A stretch of 64,000 nt of DNA from Paulownia fortunei (Eukaryota > Streptophyta > Magnoliopsida > Lamiales > Paulowniaceae), in assembly GCA_019321725.1 (NCBI GenBank), contig CM033110.1, positions 13,137,278 through 13,201,277 on the forward strand. The letters run 5' to 3'. This document shows, piece by piece, positions 13,601 through 25,600 of this stretch; position 1 is the stretch's first letter, and each line of letters begins with the position of its first letter. The position numbers and the translations under genes are program-made. Under the pieces are notes generated by a model. That model worked only from the letters and a program-made list of their open reading frames with translations, had not been told where the DNA came from and did no database searches.

Positions 13601-16600
13601 TGATGCAAATGCAATTCAAGCCTGGGTTGAGGACTGTAATACTGTGTTGAAAAATGAAAATGACTTTAAAAAGTAATCAGAACTATCTCAGAATTTTGTC
13701 AGCATTAGAGGCCTTTATACACATCTGGATGAAAATTCCATATCAAGGATATTTTCTTATAATGGTACATCAATTGACATCTTCCCTGCTAGGACGATGA
13801 AATATTTATGTAAATGGGAACAGGAGCTGGTCCCCAGAGAGGTAACTGCCAGTGACTCCTCAGGTGGATGGTGCAAACATGTATTAACAGTAAAGATTTG
13901 GTTAAAGTCAGAAATTGTGTCTTTCTTCATTATTGATTCACCTCAAATTATTAGATTGTTTGGAAGGGAAAGGATTTATATAACTCAATATATTTATTCG
14001 TCTTCTCCTCTTTGGTCAGTTCCTAAACAGAACTAACAGGATTTTTCAGTAGCTTGGGGTAACCAAGATATCTTATATAAACTGGTCGCTCAATGATCCT
14101 GTACGGTATCGAGATAGAATTTGATAATACGTCAGACAATCAGCATAATGCTGCATTTCAAGAGTATAACTCAAAGGTACTGCACAAAAACTGAAGAGAT
14201 TGGAAAGAAGAAAAATATCCTAACTCACAGGAATCCTGATAATATCAGTTCGGTTCCATCCAAGTGGGTTGTATGCCACAACAACCTGGGAAGAAAGTTA
14301 TACGTAGTTAAATAACAATTTCTAGAGTTGCACTTGCTGAAATAGGTGCAAAAGCAGAAAAAAATGGTTACCAAACTCTTCCCCTGGGGAATATCTTTTT
14401 CCGTTGATGGACAGAAACTTATATTGAGCAACTGACACTGTTCACCAATCAAAAGGTGAAAAAGAAAGAAAAGGTAGCATTAGATGAGGATGAGATAGTC
14501 ACTATTGAACATAACAATTGCTTCCTGCATAAAGAAGCCCATAAGAAAAGTTAGCCAGTAAATTCAAAAGGAAAATTTTGGCTCATTTTCTAACCATGCA
14601 ACCTTCCGTGTACAATATCAATCACATCAAAGCATATTGCCAAGAGCACAGTAGGGGTAATATCTAATTCCAATGCAGTAACTCTGCACCTTTTAAATTC
14701 CATTTAATAAGTAAATAATAATTATAACAATCACTAAGCACCTGAGTTCGAGAACAGCATAACTTCTCTTCTAATTTTTTTACTAAGAAAGTTCTGCTGA
14801 GAGGAGAAGAAGTGTAATTATGTACAATAATCGTTTATAAACCAGCAATCTCTCCCTCTCTGCCTCTCGCTAACTCACACACGCTCTCACATATATTCTA
14901 TGTTGCTCCTGTCTCAGCGTCTTCTTTCACCCTCGTTTCACCAACAAAAGAAAATCAGAAGAAAAGGTTCCCTAAATTTCATCCAAGGAAATTCTATTAT
15001 GTTATTATTCTCTCCAGATGCAACTATTGTTAATAATTTCAGATATTTCAACAATAATAGGGAGCCATGGTATGAGTTTGGCAGATGTTTTCTTATAAGA
15101 TTATTCCATTCAAAATCAATAAAATCTCATGTGCAAAAGCCAAACCAAACAGATATAGGATGTGTCATGCCCCAGGCCAATAGGGGCAGGGTTCGCAAGC
15201 GAAATTCTGATGCAATGGCTCCAATAGCAACTAATACGCATTTGTCCTCTCTTGAAAAAATAGTTAATCGAAATTTACAATGCAAATTTCCTTTCACAAG
15301 ATATTACAATCACCCCATGTTGGACATGCTAGTCCTTATTGTGTTACAGATAGCATCCGGGGTCAGCCTAGATACCATCCTGTCACGCCCCAAGCCCATG
15401 GGGGCAAGGCATGCAAGTGACTACTTTACAATCATAGTCTCTTTGCAAAACTGGTTAACCCAAGTTGCTAAAAAGAAGCCATTATACCCACTTATAAACC
15501 GATCCAAGTTACAGAAGCAATGTGGGATACTACAGGATGCGCGCATAACTGACCTGACACTGAAAAATCTCTAAAAAATGTTTTTCCATCAATCAAGATA
15601 GAGTGGGGCATTAGCTGTCAGCTCTGTGTGTTCATAGACCAAATTTTATGTACTAACCAATGTGATGATTATAAATTCTGTATTTGATACTTTGAGACGA
15701 AATATCAACATTATCATGGTTACCATCTTACCTAAATTTGATTTCATTTGACGATATCATTGATGGCCACCATTTCTTTCAGTGGTATTTGCAACAATCA
15801 ACAACATTTGAAACATTGTTTGCCATTCAAAGGAAGACTCAGTCGCTATTTCACTGGGATATCTTTCATAAAGGACATAAACGAATCATAAGTTAACCCT
15901 TAATTGAATTATAGCAATTCAATAAAATTGCTACAGAAACAACCATATATTTATGCCCAGTTTCTGTAGTGAAGCAACATTGTTGCTCTTAAGGATTGCT
16001 ATCCTCTTTAGTCAAACTAGAGCACAAATTTGCTGCAATGAGAACAGATGTAAGAGAAATTTCTAATAACACGTTTCTAGCCCATAATTGAAAACAAGTG
16101 AAAGCGGCAAATATCCATAGTGAAGTGCACCATCAAATATCAAAAAGAAACTCAAACAAGTTCACAAGGGTGAAATGCAACCTGGCTAAATGTCACTGTA
16201 GATGCAGCACACTGGCCATTCAACTTTGAATCAACCAGACATGACAAAGCTGAATCCACGACAGTTTCTGCCTGCATAAGATAAAGCAATTCAATAGCAT
16301 TTCTGAGATTAGAAAATCAGTTATAAAGATAAGCAAAAGGAAAGATGGTAAGATGTAATTATAGAGCGCACCTCTGATGATCCAATAGCCAAGCGTTTTG
16401 CATAGTCATTCGTAGTATGCTGTTTAGCAGTACCAGTAACAGCATCGTGGTGCTGTGCAATTCCTAAAGCATTACCTAAGCCATCAGTATTGGCACTAGT
16501 TGATCTCCTTCCCATCAAAAATTCAAGTTGACGAGCTGCCTATGAATTCAAAAACTAAACATATTTCAGTAATTGTTTCAGATATTACTCATACATGAAG

Positions 16601-19600
16601 CCCAGGAGATGAGAAAAGTTCAAAAGTTGACATCAGCACCCCAGGAGATGTCAGTCTCTGGTCATGGCTTGCTATCTTTATTCTTATACTATGTTGTAGG
16701 TTATTTATAATTAAGTCTAATGCCATTAAAAACTAAATCAGCATAAAGGAATAAATCACAGGGGGGAAGTGGTCTAGTTGCTTTGCTCAATATGCACCCC
16801 ACAAAAAGTATTGCATGAGATTACCAGATAATATCCACTCAGCAAACGGATGTATCTTTTTAAGGCTGGGCGACTTGTATAAAAGCCAGTCCAGTAAGCA
16901 TTAGGATTGTCTGCATATCTAAATAAAGAGAAATACTTATGCTGGTACCAACGATCAACTTAAACTGAAAACTTATAATAACTGAAATCAAAATAAGGTT
17001 GTTTACTGCTCACGGGAAATAATCATCAATTTTCAGAGGCCAAGATTCATTGGCAGCATGTTTTGCATCTGTGTATATTGATGGCGTAGAATATAATGCA
17101 TTAACCCGACCATCCTGTTTCAGTAAGCTCTGTTAGACTCATTATGATGGAGTGAGAACTAACATTTTACATTCAAATAAATGCAGATAAGATGCTACAG
17201 TTCACAAAATTCAAGACGCATCAAGTATATGATCACTTCACTGATGACTTTGCAATATAAGAGGATTAAAAAACCACTATCATTTATAAAAATTAGTAAT
17301 GCAAGTGTAGATTGATGCTTACGTGCTTCAAACTTTACCACAATAAGACAAGAAACTTTTTAGTGAATTTCAGCTATGCAAGCAAGTTGCCATGGCCAAA
17401 CAGGATCACTTATGTGATAAAGCTCCACCCTCCCCAGTCCAAAAGAAAAAGAAATGGTAGTAAATATTGAACATGCCCATGTTAGCGCTCAGTGGTAAAA
17501 TGAGTTAAACTTTTTGAAAGAAAAAAGAAAAACACTAACTATTTTGAATAGCAGTTACCAGTCACCTTGTTGTTTGATACAGCTTTCTTGTCATGTCACT
17601 TATCATGTGAAATATCTGAAAAAGGGAAAGGAAGAGAAGTACAACTTGCCTTTCAAAGCTGCAAGAGGAAACTAGGCTTTGAATTTGATTGAAACCTAAA
17701 AAGATCTGCATGTGTCTGTGTTTCTATCTTAACTGTTGCTAATTGAGGCTTAGCATTATCACTAAAGTATAAAAACTGGCTACTGTGTAAGAATTTGGGT
17801 TTAGCAATTATAGTATCAAAACGAGTTTATGATCTCCTAGGACTCTTTAGGGTTAAATAGAAGTTTCCATTGTAGAAGAGTGAAGAGACAATCTTTCATT
17901 CACTTATTTTCTCTATTTAATTTTATGCCCCTGAATTTCAACTTTGATACTAGACATTACAAGCAGCTAAAACTGAAGGTAAACCGTCTCATCAACAAAA
18001 AAAGGTAGATATTAGAGACCAGGAGAAAGAGAGCTCAAGATGGAAATTATAGTATTGCTAAAGAAGAGGCACTTGAGAATCAACAACACTAAGTGAATGC
18101 TATAGTTGGTTTTTGCAAAAGTCATTAAGATGTAAGAAACATTACTCACCAATGAACAATTTAAGGAAGGTGAACCCTCATACATTCAAGGATAGCTCAA
18201 CTTTTGGAGGAATTTAGCATTGGACCTCAAAGCTAAAGAAATTATTTTATGCAGAGGAATGGCCTGATTTTCAGAGAAGACAATATAATTTGTTCGACTC
18301 TATTCACAGAGAAGATGCTGGTAGAGAGTGAAAATAAAAAAGATAGAATTGCCATGGATCATGACGCAATTAGTGAGCTTATGCATGATTAGTCCATCTT
18401 GGGAATCGTTTTGTGATCTTAGCATGTATATTTCATATGAAAAATTGAAAACCTCTAGGTGTATTTGATAGTTTTAGACACCAACACTTTTACGTAAAGG
18501 AAAAGACAGATATGTAGCTTGTCAAGCTATGCTTGAGAACGTGCAATAAAAAAATCTCTTTAAGGAACTAAGATTCATGAATAACTAGAACTTATCTCAA
18601 TTTTATAAGATTAATCTTTGAGAAACCATTGTGTTGGGGAGGGATTCCCACATCGAATGAACACGTGGGTGGCCTGTGGCTTATAAGTGAGGGGTCAGCC
18701 CCTCTCCCCAAGAGGCGCCTTTTCCAGGATAAAACCGTGAGGCTTCGGCCAAAGGGGATAATACCTCTTAGGCGGACGCTTGCCAACTTCATGCCACATC
18801 AGTTTGGCGTTGTCTGTGGAACCCCCACCAGCTCCCCGCACACACAGTCTACCCATCTGTTGGGAGGCTTATGTTGGGGAGGCATTCATCCCACATTGAA
18901 TGAGCACGCGAGTGGCCTGTGACTTATAAGCAAGGGGTCAACCCCTCTCCCTTAAGAGGCGCAGGATAAAACCGTGAGGCTCCAGCCAAAGCGGACAATA
19001 CCTCTTGGGCGGACGCTGGCCCACTCCGTGCCACATCACATTGCTATTAAGTCCTTGCAGATGCAGGAGATATTAGAAAGAATGAGATGAAGTGGATTGA
19101 TATTATATTATGTGGTATTTCTGGATGTCTTTCTTGATGAATTACTTGGGTCATAGCTAAATAGGGAAATTCAATCCACAAAAGCACCTTTTCAACTCAA
19201 GGAATTAAAGATTCAACTGCAAGATATGTAAGTTAAACTATAGACGTAGTTGTTGCCATGGGAGCCCCAATATTGTTTATCTGAAAGACCATAGGACCTT
19301 AAGGTCGTCAATTATAGAGAAAGAAGGTCACAACAAACGAGTGTTCTTTTCCTAGAATTGAAGAATTGTTGTATCAACTGTGGTGCTAAAGATTCGTCAA
19401 ACATGGATCTTCTATTAGGATACCAATTATTAAGGTTGAAAAACCAACAACGTGCCCATGATAACATTTCATGCAGAGTATAAAAAGTATGAATTGCATT
19501 AATTATATGCCCCTGTAGCATTCATGGATTTGAAGAATAGAGTTCTTTACACATTTCTAGACCAATTTCTGGTAGTATTTGTTGTCAAATTACTTGTTTA

Positions 19601-22600
19601 ATGAAAAATCTGTTAGGAGCATGACGACATCTAAGGATCCTATAGGAATAGTTAGGAAAGTTAGTTAGGATTTTATTATTTTCTAAATAATAAAGATTTG
19701 ATTAATAAATTAGATCAATTAGGATATATGAAGATTTGATTAGCAAATCATATCAGTTAGGATATCTTTTCCTATTTTTTCTTTACCAGTTGATTAGGTT
19801 TTTTTGTCTACAATTTATTTACTTTAGCTGTTGTACGTTAAAAATAATTCAATGCCAAACTTTTTCATGGTATCAAAGCTACGGTTTTTCTAAAACAATC
19901 TCTCCATGGTTAAAACGACAATAACTGGGCGCAAGAGACATCAACAATATCTAATGCCACATCTGCAATAGTTCCAACAACCTGTGTGGATTATTCACTG
20001 GCAAATTCTTTCCAACAAATTACTGTTCATATGTTAAATGGCAAGAATTATTTAGAATGGTTTCAGAATATGGAGATCTGAGAACTCCCTGGTCATTGCA
20101 TGACTTCTCAATTCCATGGAGTCGTTCATTGCCAAGACCAACATGTTCATGGCGACTGCAAAGGATGTTTGGGACTTGGGACGTGAAACCTACTCTGACT
20201 TGGGGAATTCATCGCAGATTTTTGTACTGGAATCAAAGCTTTGGCAATCCAAGCAAGGAGATTGTGAGGTTACTGTTTATTATAATGAGATGGTGACCTT
20301 ATGGCAAGAATTGAATCAATACTTTGATGATGTTTAGGAGAATCTGAATGACCGGTCAAGACATATGAAACGAGAAGAAAACGATCAGGTTTACATGTTT
20401 CTTACTGGAGTAAACTGAAGCGGATTCTTGGTCGGAAGCCTCTTCCATCTATCCTAAGGTGTTTTCAGAAGTGAGACAGGAGGAGAGCTGGAAGAGAATC
20501 ATGTTTAGAGATAATGAACCAAGTCTCAAAATAGAACCCAAAAGCACATCACTTGTTTCTCGCAATTCGAAATCAGAAAGAGATAGGAGGAAGAAACCAT
20601 TGTGTGACTATTGCAGAAAACCATGGCAGCTGAGGGAGACGTGCTGGAGATTTATGGGAAGCCACTACACCTAAAAAACGTTCCAATGGTCAGGCTCTTC
20701 AAACTAAGACTGAAACTTCTCAAGAGCAACAAGTCAACTCAAGCACTACCCTATTCACAAAGGAACAAATAGAGCAACTATACAAACTCTTCCAATCTCC
20801 ACAATTCTCTATTAATTCCTCTTGTTCTTCAGCACAAACAGGTGGTTTCCTATCTATAGCCCTTTCTAGTATCAAATCCAATTGTTTATACTCTTGATTA
20901 TCGATTCTGGAGCAACTGACCATATGATAGGTGAAGCGGGGAACAAGAAAATCAAAATCACAAATGGTTCCCTTTCGGCAATTGCCAGAATTAGGTCAAT
21001 GGAAATCTCTTCTTCATTTGCAATTCAAGATGTGCTGCGCCCTTAATTTATCTTGTAATCTTTTGTCTATCAGAAAAATAACTCGCGATATTAATTGTTA
21101 TACTAAGTTTTCTCAATCTCGGTGTGAATTTTAGGAACTAGACTCAAGGAGGACGATTGGCAATGCTAGAGTATGCAATGGCTCTATTTTTGTGAAGATG
21201 GAACTAATTCAAGTAAACTAGTTCAAAATACCTATTTTGATTCTATTTATGTTTCTAGTGATAGTGAAATAATGTTGTGGCATTATAGATTAGGCCACCC
21301 AAGTTTTCAATATGTGAAGCACTTGTTTCCGAATTTGTTTGAAAATAAAATTCCATCTTCATTTTAAAGTGAAATATGTGCTTTAGCAAAACAACATTGT
21401 TCGTCTTACCCTCCTCATCCTTATAAACCATATGCTCCTTTTTCGTTAATACATATTGGTGTGTGGGCACCTTCATGAATTTCTTCTATTTTTGGAAAAA
21501 GATGGTTTGGTTTGTCATATTCATTGATGATCACACTAGGGTTAGTTGGGTTTATTTGCTTAAAGAAAAAATAGAAGTTGAAGGTAATTTTAATATTTTT
21601 TACACCATGGTACAAACCCAATTTCAAGAAAAAAACCAAGGTTTCCAGGAGTGATAACGCAAAGGAATATTTTAGCAAAGTTTTGGGGCATTTTTTCTTT
21701 GAAAAAGGAATTATACATCAAAGTTCTTGTAATGATACCCTACAAAAAAAGGGGATAGCAGAGAGAACATCTTTTAGAAGTTGCATGAGCATTACTCTTC
21801 ACAAATAATGTTCCACAATATCTTTGGGGTGAAGCGGTTCTAACGGCTACTCATTTAATCAACAGATTGCCTTCAAAAATCTTGGGATTTAAAACCCCGT
21901 TGGAAATTTTTCAAGATACTTATCCTACATCACGACTCACATCTTCTCTGCCTTTAAATATTTTTAGTTGCACGGTTTTTATTCATAACCATGGTAAAGG
22001 GCATGGGAAGGTAAATCTTAGGGCTAGGAAGTGTGTTTTAGTGGGATTTGCACCGAATCAAAAGGGATACAAATGTTATGATCTAATTTCAAAAAATTGT
22101 TTGTTACCATGGATGTTTCCTTTTTAGAAAATAAACCTTTTTTAACTACTCACCTTTCGGGGGAGAAGAAAAAAAAAGATTTGATTACTACAGGGAATGT
22201 TTCTGAAACAGTTTTTGTTCCAGTTTGTTTGCCAGAGAATTTTGAAAGTTTCTCAAACTTTGAAACTACTGTTCAAAACTCAAATTTTGACAAATCTGAT
22301 CAATATTTTGAGAAGATAGACTCTGGCATAAATTTGAATATGGAAATTGAACCTATTCCTAACCAAGCGGAGAAAGCAATTTCCTTGTTCAAAGAAATAA
22401 ATTCTGCTCAATTTTTAACAGCATTGCTAGATTACAATCTTACTGGTTCTCAAATTAGAAGAGAAACAAATGAAAATGTCTTTGGACTTACTTACAAGAG
22501 GAAGTATCCGAATCGAGGAAAGAAACCAATGTTTCTCCACCCAGCCATAATTTTGAGCCAAGTCAAGCCAGATATTCACCAGGTGATTCCTAAAAGGTCT

Positions 22601-25600
22601 CACAAAAAATTTCTCAATCCTGTCCTAAGTCTAAAGATGTGTCATTTACTGATTGATGGTCCTGTAGCAGTCCAAAAAGGACATAGGTCATGTACAAATC
22701 ATCTAATGTCTAAGTTTGTGTCTTACAAAGATCTCTCATCATCTTATTGTGCTTTCACTTCTCATCTTTCAAGCGTAGAAATTCCAAAGCATGTACAGGA
22801 TGCTTTACAAGTTCCAGAGTGGAAGAATGTAGTACTTGGTGAGATGAGGGCACTTGAGAAGAATAAGACATGGGATGTTGAAGAACTGCCAAGAGGACAG
22901 ACAACTATAGGTTGCAAGTGGATGTTTACGAGTCAGATGGTACCTTGGAAAGGTATAAAGCAAATCTGGTGGTCAAAGGTTTCACACAATCCTATGGCAT
23001 TGACTATTTGGAGACGTTTGCATCAGCAGCAAAGCTGAACACAGTTAGAGTACTCTTGTCACTTGCAGCAAATCTTGATTGGCCTCAACAACATCTAGAC
23101 ATCAAGAACGCCTTCTTGAATGGAGACCTAGAGGAAGAAGTCTATATGAATCCTCCTACAGGGTTTGAAGAAAGAATCGGGTCTAAAGTGTGCAAATTAA
23201 AAAATCGTTGTATGATATAAGCAATCACCAAGAGCATGGTTTGAAAAATTCACTTAATCAGTAAAAAGACAAGGATATATCCAAGCTCAGACTGACAACA
23301 CTAAGTTCATCAAGCACTCGGGAGATGGTAAAGTGACTGTTTTGATAGTATACATGGATGATATCATACTCACCGATGACGATCATAAAGAAATGGACTG
23401 GTTGAAGTCTAGTCTAGCTGCAGAATTCGAGCTCAAGGACTAAGGATCCCTAGGATATTTTCTTAGAATGGAGTTTGCTAGGTCCAAGAAAGGGATCGTG
23501 GTGTCACAATGAAATACATCCTAGATCTACTTAGAAAGACTGGGATGAGTGGTTGTAAACCTGCAAACACACCTTTTGATCCCAACAAGAAACTCAGAGA
23601 TGCCAAACAAGGCGATCCTGTAGATACGGCTCAGTACCAAAGACTAGTGGGAAAGCTAATTTACTTATCACATACACGGTCTGACATTACATTCGTTGTT
23701 AGCTTAGTAAGTCAATTCATGCACTCTCCACAAAAGGAACACCTAGAAGCTGCTTATCAAATACTAAGATACATGAAGAGCTCTCTAGAAAAAGGTCTAC
23801 TTTTCAAGAAAGGTGGACAACAGATAATTGAATCCTACACAAATGCAGACTGGGCTGGATTCGTGACTGACAGAAAGTCTACATCTGATTATTGTACATA
23901 CTTGTGGGGGAATCTAGTCACATGGAGAAGCAAGAAGCAGAATGTAGTGCTGAGGCCGAATATAGAGCAATGGCTAATGGAGTTTGTGAAATTTTGTGGC
24001 TACAAAGGCTACTAAACGAGTTTAAGAAACCAGAGACTTGCCAATGAAGTTGTATTATGACAATAAAGTGGCAATAAGCATAGCTCATAATCCGGTACAG
24101 CACGACAAAACAAAGCATATTGAGATCAGCAGACATTTCATAAAAGAGAAACTTGAGGCTGGAGTTATTTGCATGCTATTTGTTCCTACAGCGCAACAAA
24201 CTACAGATATTCTAACAAAAGGACAGTTTCGACCAAACTTTGAGCTCCTTGTTAGCAAGTTGGATATGATTGACATCTATACACCAACTTGAGGGGGGAG
24301 TGAGAATAGTTGGGAAAGTTAGGATTTTACTTTTTTCTGATCAATAAAGATTTGATTAACAAATCAGATCGTTTAGGATATATAAAGATTTGATTAGCAA
24401 ATCACATCAGTTAGGATATCTTTTCCTACTTTTTCTCTCCCAGTTGATTAGGTTTTTTTGGCTACTATTTATTTACTTTAGTTGTTGTACGTAAAAAAAT
24501 AAAATCAATGAGAATAATCCAATTTCTTTCCCCCAAACTCTTTCAAACTTTAGCTTGAGCAAAAAATTTACACCAAGTTTAATTGTTGTGAACTCTAGTC
24601 GGGCAGTGTAGTACTTCTACTAATGTAGTTTCAAAGATGGTGTACCAGTTGATTACTAAAAGGTGGTAGGTGCAAATTTCATTGAGGTTCAAAGTTTTCA
24701 CGCTTGGCATGATATTATAGAAACTTTGTGGAGGTATGTCCGTATGTTCACATAGCAGGCCATTCGACTTGGTACTAGAGAACTAAATTTGACTAATTGG
24801 GTGCCATAAGTGAAGATTCCGAGAACTAAAGGCTTGTTTGGTTTTATTTCTGTAGAGAATTGTCATTTCCAGCATTTTCAATGGAGTTTATTGACTTTTA
24901 TGTGAAATTGAAAATAGTTTGGATAATTGAATTGAAATAGAAAATTTATAGCCTTGAATATGAGAATTTGTCTGGTTGAGTGTGTTTTGTGCTACGAAAA
25001 ACTGTGATAAAATGAAATTATATTTGGCTATATGTTTTGAGTGGTATAACTTCCAAGATTTATATATAATAGTTGTAGAAGTCGGTAATGGTGGGGTCCA
25101 CTTGAATATTTAATTTATATATGGTAATTTATTACCACTATAATGATGTTGTTTGAAAATAATAATATAATAATTATATCAAATTGATAATAGTGGGTTT
25201 ACTTTGAATATATAGTTTGGATATGATAATTTATTAAAATGATTTGATGGTGGTGGGTCCATTGAAATGTAGTACAAAAATAGTAATATATTAATTAGAT
25301 GTAGGTGGTAGCGGTGGGTAGCAGTGGTGTAATATAGAATTGAAAATTGGGAATATAAGATTGGGAAGTATTTGTTGGGAAAATAAGAAAGATAAAATCA
25401 GCAATTTCTAATGAGATTAGGCCAAACAAACATAATTTATATTTTTGGAATAATGAAAAATGGAAAAACTCCCACAAAAAAGAAAACCAAAAGTGGCCAA
25501 AGATTTCAGTGAAGTTCGAAGTTTTCTAGGCTTGACACGATATTATAGAAACTTTGTGGAGATATGTTCACATAGCAAGTCGACCCTTCGACTGCTCTAG

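Larger units (their letters stand above)
19643..24545 (+). mobile_element. Ty1/copia retrotransposon, full length but decayed, antisense in mannosidase intron 8
   Basis: Order seen on the plus strand: 5' LTR, primer site, gag, protease, integrase, reverse transcriptase, RNase H, polypurine tract, 3' LTR, which is the copia order. It lies opposite to the host gene's direction, the tolerated orientation for intron insertions. Many stops and frameshifts break the polyprotein, and the LTRs have diverged by substitutions and an indel near their 3' ends, so it is an old, inactive copy. I could not find a matching target-site duplication (the sequence after the 3' LTR is AACTT). Confidence 0.9.

Noticed and set aside
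14900..15574. 224-codon plus-strand open frame.
   Set aside because: It runs through the 'TCACGCCCC' repeat and intron DNA, has no domain, and the repeat's other copies are not open in this frame.
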